From Campylobacterota bacterium (GTDB lineage Bacteria > Campylobacterota > Campylobacteria > Campylobacterales > Arcobacteraceae), in contig QMKX01000005.1 of the NCBI GenBank assembly GCA_003643835.1, forward strand, positions 1-64,000: a stretch of DNA of 64,000 nt, in the 5' to 3' direction. The notes beneath the pieces were generated by a model. That model searched no databases and had not been told where the DNA came from. It saw only the letters and a list, made by a program, of their open reading frames with translations. Below, piece by piece: positions 57,545-64,000 of the stretch. The first letter of the stretch is position 1. Every line of letters begins with the position of its first letter. The translations under genes and the position numbers were made by a program.

Positions 57545-58558
57545 TTAAGCATATTTTGACAAATACCAAGATATAGTTTTGATTATGCCTGTGTCAAAAT
57601 TTTCATCTGCTTTCCAGTTTAGGTTGGTTTCTATTTTGCTTGCATCTATGGCATATCTTTTATCGTGCCCTGCCCTATCTTGCACAAATGTTATTTGATT
57701 TTTGTAGCTTTTTTTCTTTGGTCTTTTTTCATCTAATATATTACAAATTTTATTTACTATTTGTAGATTTGTTCTTTCATTTTTTCCTCCTATATTATAC
57801 ACATTTGCTTTTTTGCCTTTATGATACACCAAATCAATAGCCTTGCAGTGGTCAAGAACATACAGCCAATCACGGATATTTTTGCCATCTGCGTATATTG
57901 GTATATTTTCATTAAACAAAGCTTTTTTTATGATAGTTGGAATTAGTTTTTCATCGTGTTGTTTTGGTCCATAGTTGTTTGAACAGTTTGTTGTAATAGT
58001 ATTTAGCCCATATGTTTCGTTATAACTTCGCACTATCATATCGCTTGAAGCTTTTGAGGCACTATATGGTGAGTTTGGAGCATATGGTGTAGTTTCTGTA
58101 AAAAGGTCAGTATCATTTAAGGTTCCATACACTTCATCTGTAGATATATGCTGAAAACGACAATCTTTATATTGATGTTTATATTTATGTGGTTTATTCA
58201 TCCAATATTTATATGCTACATCTATAAGAATAAATGTGCCTTGTATATTTGTTTTGATAAATGCATCTGGATTTTTTATGCTATTGTCGACATGTGATTC
58301 TGCTGCAAAATGTATCACACCTTGTATATCATACTCACTAAATATATACTCCATTAACTCTCTGTTGCAAATATCACCTTTTATGAACTTATGTCTTGGG
58401 TTAATTTCACACTCTTTCAAGTTTTTTAGGTTGCCAGCATATGTGAGCAAATCAAGATTGATGATATTATAACTCTCATATTTATCTAAAAAATATGGCA
58501 CAAAATTACTACCTATAAACCCAGCACCACCTGTGATTAGTATTGTTTTATTTTTCAT
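57545..58558 (-). CDS. rfbB: dTDP-glucose 4,6-dehydratase
   Basis: Second step of dTDP-rhamnose synthesis. 337 residues of the SDR fold: ITGGAGFIGSNFV, HFAAESHVDNSI, STDEVYG, the YSASKA catalytic Tyr/Lys, and NCSNNYGPKQ. Its start overlaps the end of an rmlD remnant by 11 bases. The other rhamnose genes (rfbA, rfbC, full rfbD) are absent from the window. Confidence 0.96.
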   Translation of the reverse strand: MKNKTILITGGAGFIGSNFVPYFLDKYESYNIINLDLLTYAGNLKNLKECEINPRHKFIKGDICNRELMEYIFSEYDIQGVIHFAAESHVDNSIKNPDAFIKTNIQGTFILIDVAYKYWMNKPHKYKHQYKDCRFQHISTDEVYGTLNDTDLFTETTPYAPNSPYSASKASSDMIVRSYNETYGLNTITTNCSNNYGPKQHDEKLIPTIIKKALFNENIPIYADGKNIRDWLYVLDHCKAIDLVYHKGKKANVYNIGGKNERTNLQIVNKICNILDEKRPKKKSYKNQITFVQDRAGHDKRYAIDASKIETNLNWKADENFDTGIIKTISWYLSKYA

Positions 58559-58622
58559 TTTTTTCTCCCAATGTTATCAAGCACTCACTTAAACTATCTT
58601 TCCAATATGGTATATCTATATT
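58548..58622 (-). pseudogene. rmlD: 3' remnant of rmlD (dTDP-4-dehydrorhamnose reductase)
   Basis: The minus strand in front of rfbB reads NIDIPYWKDSLSECLITLG and ends EKNEK-stop, which matches the C-terminus of RmlD (xIPxWKDSLxxCL). The reading frame ends abruptly at TTAA (58621-58624), where the IS-like sequence starts. About 270 upstream codons are missing. Confidence 0.7.
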
Positions 58623-58624
58623 AA

Positions 58625-59907
58625 GGGGGCTTCTAAATACCACACTCAAATCTTAATTTTCTTCAAATTCTCCCTTTTTTGAAAAATAATTGTCTTATTA
58701 TACTAAATTATCATAAAATTTTGATATTTTTGCGATAATTTACCTATATATAACCCATATTTGCCATATCTCTCTTGGGTTTTCTTGTTTTTTATACTAC
58801 TTTCACCCTTTGTAGCCTTACTAACTGTTCGTATCTAACTAGATTATAAGTCAAGTTAGTTAGACCTATGGAGGATTTTATCCTACCCAATCCTATTTGA
58901 GTGAGATTTAAAGCTTTGTTCATCTGTGATGACAGAGTACCAAAGACATGTTCAACTCTCACTCTTGTCTTATAGTGTTTATAATTTTCTTTGTGTTGGA
59001 AGTTTTGAAGCGGTCTGTTTCTATATGCTCTATGAATGATTTTGGCTTTGATATTTTTTTCTTTTAGATATTCATTTATTTCGGCTGATCTATAGGCACT
59101 ATCTGCATATACTGTTTTGTCATCTTGGTCTATTATCAATTTTAATACTTGTGAGTCATGTGTGGATGCAGAAGTTACTTGATATTTAGTTATGAGTTTG
59201 GTTTTCTGGTCTGCTGAAATATGGTCTTTGTATCCATACTCTCTTTTGCCACCTTTTACAACCCATTTTGCATCGCAGTCTTTCTGTGATAGTTTGTTTG
59301 GATTGTCACGGAACTCTTGGGGTATTTCACCATCTTTTATCTGTTTGTTCTGTCTTCTTGTGTTTCTTTGGATTGGCACTTTGACAAATGAAGCATCAAG
59401 CAAAAGTTCCTTCCTTTGCTACTATGCTATTAACTATAAGTCTGTTTGCAAACAAGGTAAATAGTTTCAGTGCTAAACCTTTGATTTTTAACTGCTCTTT
59501 GAAGTGCCATATAGTTTTTTCATCTGGTATCGTATCACCCAACTTTAGATTTAAAAACTGTTTAAACGATGTTCTGTCATTGATTTGAAACTCGGTTTGC
59601 TGGTCGATTAGGTTGTAATATCTTTGAAGTATGAGAATTTTAAACATCATCAGTTTGTCAAATGGTGGTCTGCCACCAACTGCTTTGTCTTTGTTCGTTG
59701 CCAACCCTATTTCTAAAGTATTTTTAAATATATACAAATTTATAACCTTATCCAACTTCGATAGTGGTGGTTGATATTGTTTAATTTTTCTCTCATGGTA
59801 TTCTAAGTCGAATAATCCTGCCATAACAAATCCTTTTGTGTTTTATAGTCAATTATATCCAAAAAAGCTTAAAGATAAAGGGTTTATCAGTGTTTTTTAA
59901 GGAATTT
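58625..59907 (-). mobile_element. IS5-family insertion sequence (approximate ends)
   Basis: The element holds an IS5-type transposase in two frames. The left end is placed at GGGGGCTTCTAAATACCAC (58625), next to TTAA, a typical IS5-type target. The right end is placed near 59907 by weak similarity of TTCCTTAAAAAACACT (minus strand) to the left end; terminal repeats are imperfect and the boundaries may be off by tens of bases. The 167-base stretch between 58625 and the transposase stop is non-coding. Confidence 0.6.
58792..59824 (-). pseudogene. IS5-family DDE transposase, split by a frameshift
   Basis: The upstream frame (59396-59824, 142 codons) carries the N-terminal DUF772-type region (GGRPPFDKLMMFKILILQRYY, TIPDEKTIWHF). 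The downstream frame (58792-59403) carries the catalytic core: first Asp in LLDASFVKV, second in VYADSAYRS, Glu in VRVEHVFGTL. They overlap by 8 bases at ACTTTTGCTTGA. Reading TTG instead of TTT (one T fewer, or a +1 shift) gives the normal EGTLLDASF junction and a 343-residue protein. Some IS5 subgroups do use two frames, so programmed shifting cannot be excluded. Confidence 0.75.
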
Positions 59908-60217
59908 ATTTGTCCCTTTTGTGAGGATATTTTATAAGTTGATGAGCAGTTTTATAGTGCTGTATGTTTTTAGTGAAATTGTTTGAGGTTTTTAGAGATG
60001 CCCATAAGCTTATCTCTTTTGATATTTCTATTAAACTATGTGTCTTTGGTATTTTCTTGTTGCTATATGCTAAAATTGTTTTAAGTGTCTTTTCGCATGA
60101 ATAGTGTATCTCTACAGCTATAATATCTGTATAATGTTCTGCTTTATATAGTAATATTGCTGTTGATAAATTGTGCCAAGATTTTGTTAGCCACTCTTTA
60201 GCTGCCTGTTTGTTCAT
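59906..60217 (-). CDS. HEPN-domain toxin-like protein, C-terminus probably cut
   Basis: About 103 residues from MNKQAAKEWL (ATG at 60217). It has the HEPN pattern: KEWLTKSWHNLSTAILLYKAEHYTDIIAVEIHYSCEKTLKTIL and IPKTHSLIEI. HEPN proteins of such pairs are RNases held by an MNT nucleotidyltransferase that AMPylates them. Homologues continue ~25 residues after the K/RYP motif; here the frame stops eight codons after it, at the IS boundary. The conserved RxxxxH RNase motif is not evident. Its start overlaps the restored MNT frame by 20 bases. Confidence 0.75.
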   Translation of the reverse strand: MNKQAAKEWLTKSWHNLSTAILLYKAEHYTDIIAVEIHYSCEKTLKTILAYSNKKIPKTHSLIEISKEISLWASLKTSNNFTKNIQHYKTAHQLIKYPHKRDK

Positions 60218-60535
60218 ACCATACTTTTCCATTTTGTAAAATATCAACTTTATAAAAATAATCTTCTCTTTGTTCTATATATTTAGTTGGGCAGATAAAA
60301 TATCTATGCCGTTCGTTTTATACTTTAATTGCAAATCTAAAAGTTTTTTTCCAGCCTCTCTTTGATAATATCTAGTATCGTCTATTGTTAAATCATCTTT
60401 TAATAAAAACAGATCTATATCACTATCTTCATTTGGAGTTCCATAAGCATAGCTACCAAAAAGTATAATCTTGTCTGGCTTAAGTGGCATAAGTGCCTTT
60501 ATAATTTGTGGTTTTAACTCTTCAATATTTAGCAT
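60198..60535 (-). pseudogene. MNT-type nucleotidyltransferase (antitoxin-like), frameshifted
   Basis: The first 86 codons hold the minimal nucleotidyltransferase fold with ILFGSYAYGTPNEDSDIDLFLL (GS...DxD). They end at TAG (60275). With one more C in the C3 run (GGG on plus, 60289-60291) the frame continues as SAPTKYIEQREDYFYK and then VDILQNGKVWYEQ, the conserved end of this family, to a TAA at 60198. The intact protein would have 112 residues and pairs with the downstream HEPN protein. Confidence 0.75.
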
Positions 60536-60557
60536 TTTACTTTATCTCTTTAACTTT

Positions 60558-60806
60558 CTCTAAACTCTAACTACTTCTTTCTTGTTGACTTTTTAAGTTT
60601 TACTTTTCGGACTTCATCTTGTATTATATTTCTGGAATATTGAAAATCACCGCTCATATTTTCAAAATCCTGAGACTCATTGTTTATATCAAAGTCTGGT
60701 GTGCCTACCAAAATTGATTGGTTCATTCCATTTTTAATATACTTTACAAATTTACTCATCTGGCACTCCTTTTTCTGATTTTAGTTTATGTCACCTCTAA
60801 ACTCTA
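60558..60806. repeat. 12-base direct repeat flanking the small orphan gene
   Basis: CTCTAAACTCTA occurs at 60558-60569 and again at 60795-60806. The second copy covers the porB stop codon; the first lies just downstream of the orphan gene stop. It could be a duplication footprint or chance. Confidence 0.4.
60571..60759 (-). CDS. small orphan protein of unknown function
   Basis: 62 residues, hydrophilic, with a Lys-rich end (KVKLKKSTRKK). No family recognised. A strong AAAAAGGAG lies 7 bases before the ATG, which supports translation. It lies between porB and the MNT gene and is flanked by two copies of the 12-mer CTCTAAACTCTA. Confidence 0.55.
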   Translation of the reverse strand: MSKFVKYIKNGMNQSILVGTPDFDINNESQDFENMSGDFQYSRNIIQDEVRKVKLKKSTRKK

Positions 60807-61783
60807 GCTTCCTCTCGTCGCTGTAGGTATACCCACTTTTCATCTACTCGTTTTTGCCACTCATCTATGATATATTCGTATTTTGGTTTAAACAAGTGTT
60901 TAAACCGTGGTTGAACTCCTAGATAATCCCGCACCGGCACGATATTTTTGGGTCTGTAGGTTATGTTTAACTCTCTACCGTCTATTATCTCATATAAAGG
61001 AAACACCAAGCTATCTGTCGCCATATCCGACACTTCAATAGTCTGATGTATAGGAAACTTCCACTCCGTGGTGCATGCACTCATGGCATTGATATACACA
61101 GGGCCTTTGGTGTCAAAACCTTTTTGGATTTTCTTGACCATATCTTTCCACTTGTTTGGTGCTATTTGTGCTACATATGGTGAGTTGTGTGCTGACATTA
61201 TCTGTAGCATATCTTTTTTGTTTTGTTTTTCACCATACGAATGCGAACCAGCGGGTGTAGTCGTAGCACTCGCTCCTATAGGAGTAGATGAGCTTCTCTG
61301 ACCGCCAGTATTTGCATATACTTCGTTGTCTAGGCATACATACATCATATCATGTCCTCTCTCAAAGCACCCGCTTATCCACTGAAACCCTATATCATAT
61401 GTAGCACCATCACCACCAAATGCCACAAACTTTGGCTCTGGTGATGTTGGGTCTATCTTGCCTTTTCGTCTTAGTGCCTTATTGGCTGCTTCGGCTCCTG
61501 CTATTGCAGTGGAGGCATTTTCAAACCCTATGTGTATCCAGCTACAATCCCACGATGTGTGTGGATATATAGCGGTGCAAACTTCCAAGCACCCAGTAGC
61601 GGCCGATACGACTATGTTGTCGTTTGTGGCATTGAGTATTTCACGAACTATGATAGAGTGAGCACACCCTGGGCACAACACATGAGCACCCTCAAACCTC
61701 TCTGCTGCGGTTGAAAATGCTTTTAGGTTTTTTATCTCTTTGTTTCCTTGTGGAGTGCATCCACCATTTGTATTACAACTCAT
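60797..61783 (-). CDS. porB: pyruvate:ferredoxin oxidoreductase beta subunit
   Basis: The TPP-binding subunit, about 328 residues. CPGCAHSI (cluster/TPP region), FGGDGATYDIGFQ (GDG...N TPP motif continuing to DNEVYANTGGQRSSSTP) and CTTEWKF are present. The start at ATG 61783 is chosen because AGGAG lies 6 bases upstream; it is 1 base after the porA stop. Earlier in-frame starts would overlap porA. Makes or cleaves acetyl-CoA with ferredoxin. Confidence 0.95.
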   Translation of the reverse strand: MSCNTNGGCTPQGNKEIKNLKAFSTAAERFEGAHVLCPGCAHSIIVREILNATNDNIVVSAATGCLEVCTAIYPHTSWDCSWIHIGFENASTAIAGAEAANKALRRKGKIDPTSPEPKFVAFGGDGATYDIGFQWISGCFERGHDMMYVCLDNEVYANTGGQRSSSTPIGASATTTPAGSHSYGEKQNKKDMLQIMSAHNSPYVAQIAPNKWKDMVKKIQKGFDTKGPVYINAMSACTTEWKFPIHQTIEVSDMATDSLVFPLYEIIDGRELNITYRPKNIVPVRDYLGVQPRFKHLFKPKYEYIIDEWQKRVDEKWVYLQRREEARV

Positions 61784-61784
61784 A

Positions 61785-63029
61785 TTAAACTCCTGTGCCA
61801 TAGTATTTGAGCTCTGGACCACGGACTGTTGCCCATCGCAGTATTCCGCCGTTTAGTTTTCCAGCTTTTACTTCATCGTTTGCATCTCTGTATATATCAC
61901 ATATATCTGCTACAGTTATATCTCTACCACCTAATCCATATATGACATCACTCATAAGTGGTCTGGCATCTGTGTTGATGAGAGCTGCTGATATGTCGTT
62001 AAATAGCAGTCCTGTATGACCACCAGGCGATGACCTATCTAAACATACCACAGCTTTGCAGTTTTGTAGTTTGGCGGCCATCTCATCTAGTGGAAATGGT
62101 CGGAAAACTCTAGGAAGTATAAGTCCTACTTTTGTGCCCTGGATTCTTAGTTTGTCTACTGCTATTTGTGCCGTCTCATAAGTAGTGCCCATACATGCTA
62201 TGACTATATCTGCATCGTCTATCTTGTACTCTTCTACGAGATTGTATTTTCTGCCGCTTAGTTTTTCATACTCGGCAAATACTTCTTTTATCACTTTTGG
62301 AGAGTTCATCATAGCATCGTTTTGTTTGGCTTTGTGTTCCATATGCCAGTCTGACTCGGTTTGCACTCCGTGTGTCACGGGGTGATCAAAGTTCAAAAGC
62401 GAGTTAACCTCTACAAACTCACCTATAAAATCAGCTACTACTTCATCGCTTAGTGGCCTGACATTTTGTGCTGTATGTGAAGACATAAAGCCATCTTGAT
62501 TTGATATAACTGGAAGTCGCACATCTTTGTGTTCGCCTATCTTAAAAGCACACAAAGTCATATCGTATGCTTCTTCAGGGTTACAACTACCCAAAGATAT
62601 CCAACCACTTTGACTAGTGAGATACATATCGGAGTGGTCACCGTTTACATTTAGTGGTGCCGCTAAAGCACGGTTGACCAAACATAGCACGACAGGAGTT
62701 CTCATACCAGCAGCTTGATATAACACCTCTATCATGAGAGCCAATCCCTGGCTAGCGGTGGCAGTAGCCGTCCTGGCGCCAGCCGCACTAGCTCCTACAC
62801 ATCCACTCATAGCGGCATGTTCGCTCTCTACTATCATGATCTCACCATCTATGTATCCATCGGCATGAAGTTTTGCATAACCCTCCACTGTAGCAGTAGA
62901 TGGCGTGATAGGGTATGCTGACATTACATCTACTCCTGCTTGTCGTAGAGCTTGAGCATTTGATGTATTACCGTCCCAAATTTCTACTTTATTTAGTTCC
63001 AAAATTTTTTTGTTTTTTGAGTGGTTCAT
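61785..63029 (-). CDS. porA: pyruvate:ferredoxin oxidoreductase alpha subunit
   Basis: 414 residues. WDGNTSNAQALRQAGVDVMSAYPITPST (pyrimidine-type fold), SEHAAMSGCVGASAAGARTATATASQGLALM, and NVNGDHSDMYL are typical of PorA. Works as the core with PorB. It overlaps porD by 4 bases. Confidence 0.95.
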   Translation of the reverse strand: MNHSKNKKILELNKVEIWDGNTSNAQALRQAGVDVMSAYPITPSTATVEGYAKLHADGYIDGEIMIVESEHAAMSGCVGASAAGARTATATASQGLALMIEVLYQAAGMRTPVVLCLVNRALAAPLNVNGDHSDMYLTSQSGWISLGSCNPEEAYDMTLCAFKIGEHKDVRLPVISNQDGFMSSHTAQNVRPLSDEVVADFIGEFVEVNSLLNFDHPVTHGVQTESDWHMEHKAKQNDAMMNSPKVIKEVFAEYEKLSGRKYNLVEEYKIDDADIVIACMGTTYETAQIAVDKLRIQGTKVGLILPRVFRPFPLDEMAAKLQNCKAVVCLDRSSPGGHTGLLFNDISAALINTDARPLMSDVIYGLGGRDITVADICDIYRDANDEVKAGKLNGGILRWATVRGPELKYYGTGV

Positions 63030-63514
63030 ACTTTATCCCCTTTCTTTGTTTTTACTGGCCATTGGGTTAAAGCTACTTCATTTGATATTTGTTCGTTGAA
63101 CATAACTAACGACTTTGGATTTGTTGGACAAACTTCCGAACATATTCCACAACCCTTGCAGTGGTCGTAGTCCACTCCTACCATCATTTTGTCTCTTGAT
63201 ATTATTGATGTATCAGGACAATATAGCCAACAGTTTTGACAATCTATACACAGATCAACTTTCCATACAGGCTTGACTACTCGCCAATCTCCTACATATT
63301 TGTTTATAGAGTTTGTTTCTGCATAATTTCTATTTTCTGGTTGTGTTTGTGCCACATGATTATCTACTTTTCCATCAAATGAAAAACAAGCAGCACTTGG
63401 AACTAACTCATCCCAACCCATATCCCATATGGATTTCTCAAAATGCTCTTTATCTTTGTATAGACTATTTGCAATATCAGCTTGTTCTTGTGTAATAGTT
63501 TTTATTTTTGCCAT
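63026..63514 (-). CDS. porD: pyruvate:ferredoxin oxidoreductase delta subunit (2x[4Fe-4S])
   Basis: 162 residues. Two ferredoxin motifs: CIDCQNCWLYCPD and CKGCGICSEVCPTNP. The N-terminal ~80 residues form an extension seen in Campylobacterota PorD. It passes electrons to ferredoxin or flavodoxin. It lies 9 bases after porG. Confidence 0.95.
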   Translation of the reverse strand: MAKIKTITQEQADIANSLYKDKEHFEKSIWDMGWDELVPSAACFSFDGKVDNHVAQTQPENRNYAETNSINKYVGDWRVVKPVWKVDLCIDCQNCWLYCPDTSIISRDKMMVGVDYDHCKGCGICSEVCPTNPKSLVMFNEQISNEVALTQWPVKTKKGDKV

Positions 63515-63523
63515 CTTGTCTCC

Positions 63524-64000
63524 TTAATTGACTTCATCGTATGCACGCTGAATAGCCAACATATTTGCATCTATGATATTTTGTGGAAGCTTAGCGAGAA
63601 CTGCTTTCATAGAATTTTTAAACTCCTCTATCTCAAACATACCGCTGACTTTCATAAAAGCACCCAGCACTGGTGTATTTGGTATAGCTCGTCCTATAGT
63701 GTCCAGTGCTATAGTGAAACAATCCAACACAAATACTCTATCACTCACAGCTTTGAGCGATGGTATAGCTTCTAGAAGTTCATCTTTGCTTAAGTGTGTA
63801 GTTATGATATACTTGGTAGTATCTTTGCCGTTTTCAAGTATGTTGTCAGTATAAGCAAGTCCTGGGTCTATAACAAACACAAAATCAGGTTTCATAAACT
63901 TACCGTGGTCAAGTATAACTTTGTCATCTATTCTGTTGTATGCGGTCATAGATGCCCCTCTTTTAGCAGAACCATAAAATGCAAATGCCTGAACTTGTTT
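63524..64000 (-). CDS. porG: pyruvate:ferredoxin oxidoreductase gamma subunit (partial)
   Basis: The frame is open to the window edge: before the internal Met at 63949 it reads VQAFAFYGSAKRGA, the conserved PorG segment, so the true start lies beyond 64000. The visible part also has DKVILDHGKFMKPDFVFVIDPGL and DTIGRAIPNTPVLGAFMK. Gene order gamma-delta-alpha-beta is the usual one in this phylum. Confidence 0.93.
   Translation of the reverse strand, partial: KQVQAFAFYGSAKRGASMTAYNRIDDKVILDHGKFMKPDFVFVIDPGLAYTDNILENGKDTTKYIITTHLSKDELLEAIPSLKAVSDRVFVLDCFTIALDTIGRAIPNTPVLGAFMKVSGMFEIEEFKNSMKAVLAKLPQNIIDANMLAIQRAYDEVN

Overview
The window is about 64 kb of AT-rich, gene-dense bacterial DNA. The gene content fits the Campylobacterota (former Epsilonproteobacteria). 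Clues are a futalosine-pathway menaquinone enzyme (MqnC), a PgbA-type N-terminal-domain protein, LPP20-type lipoproteins, a short YrdC-like protein next to an S4-domain protein, a four-subunit pyruvate:ferredoxin oxidoreductase and an oxaloacetate decarboxylase (oadGAB) beside pckA. Genes are tightly packed and many overlap. Several starts are TTG codons inside TTGA stop/start overlaps. I cannot fix the genus from sequence alone.

Layout. 0-2.1 kb: a DUF1302-like outer-membrane protein (possibly truncated) and a frameshifted LolA-like lipoprotein-sorting protein. 2.2-8 kb: nitroreductase, RuvX, MetF, a Pit phosphate transporter, tRNA-Arg(CCT) and metG. 8-12 kb: three overlapping lipoproteins (LPP20 and two CsgG-like) and a beta-barrel protein. 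12-18 kb: rpe (apparently with a CTG start), an RlmB-type methyltransferase, a class I/II aminotransferase, hom, an FtsL-like small protein and comEC. 18-26 kb: a compact minus-strand run carB-yrdC-like-S4-bamA-mqnC-DUF1643. 26-30 kb: thiC, pyrC, serS. 30-39 kb: a frameshifted beta-barrel protein, then mutS2, hypA, pnp, a pgbA-like gene, glcD and yihY. 39-44 kb: oadGAB-pckA, linking pyruvate, oxaloacetate and PEP. 44-47 kb: a Crp/Fnr regulator, a CrtI-like oxidoreductase and a DUF2141 protein, with a perfect FNR-type box. 47-55 kb: dgkA facing an envelope run fabI-MMPL-hldE-eptA, then pgk. 55-60.8 kb: an accessory stretch with O-antigen/LPS genes (glycosyltransferase, O-antigen ligase, rfbB), an IS5-family element, an MNT/HEPN toxin-antitoxin pair and a small orphan gene. 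60.8-64 kb: porB-porA-porD-porG, with porG running off the right edge.

How the parts connect. POR, OadGAB and PckA form a C3/C4 node for reductive-TCA or gluconeogenic flow. FabI, HldE, EptA, DgkA, BamA and the O-antigen genes serve the outer membrane; EptA releases diacylglycerol, which DgkA can recycle. The Crp/Fnr gene carries an ExxSR recognition helix. A TTGAT-N4-ATCAA site lies at -41.5 to a predicted extended -10 promoter of the next gene, which suggests a local regulatory circuit.

Most notable structural signals. (1) Four single-base homopolymer frameshifts all fall in accessory genes (LolA-like, beta-barrel, transposase, MNT), while large housekeeping genes are intact. (2) The IS5 element joins an MNT/HEPN pair, whose HEPN end looks cut, to the last ~24 codons of an rmlD gene, which implies an IS-associated rearrangement. 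No CRISPR array, rRNA or prophage was seen. No gene-free stretch exceeds about 300 bases.
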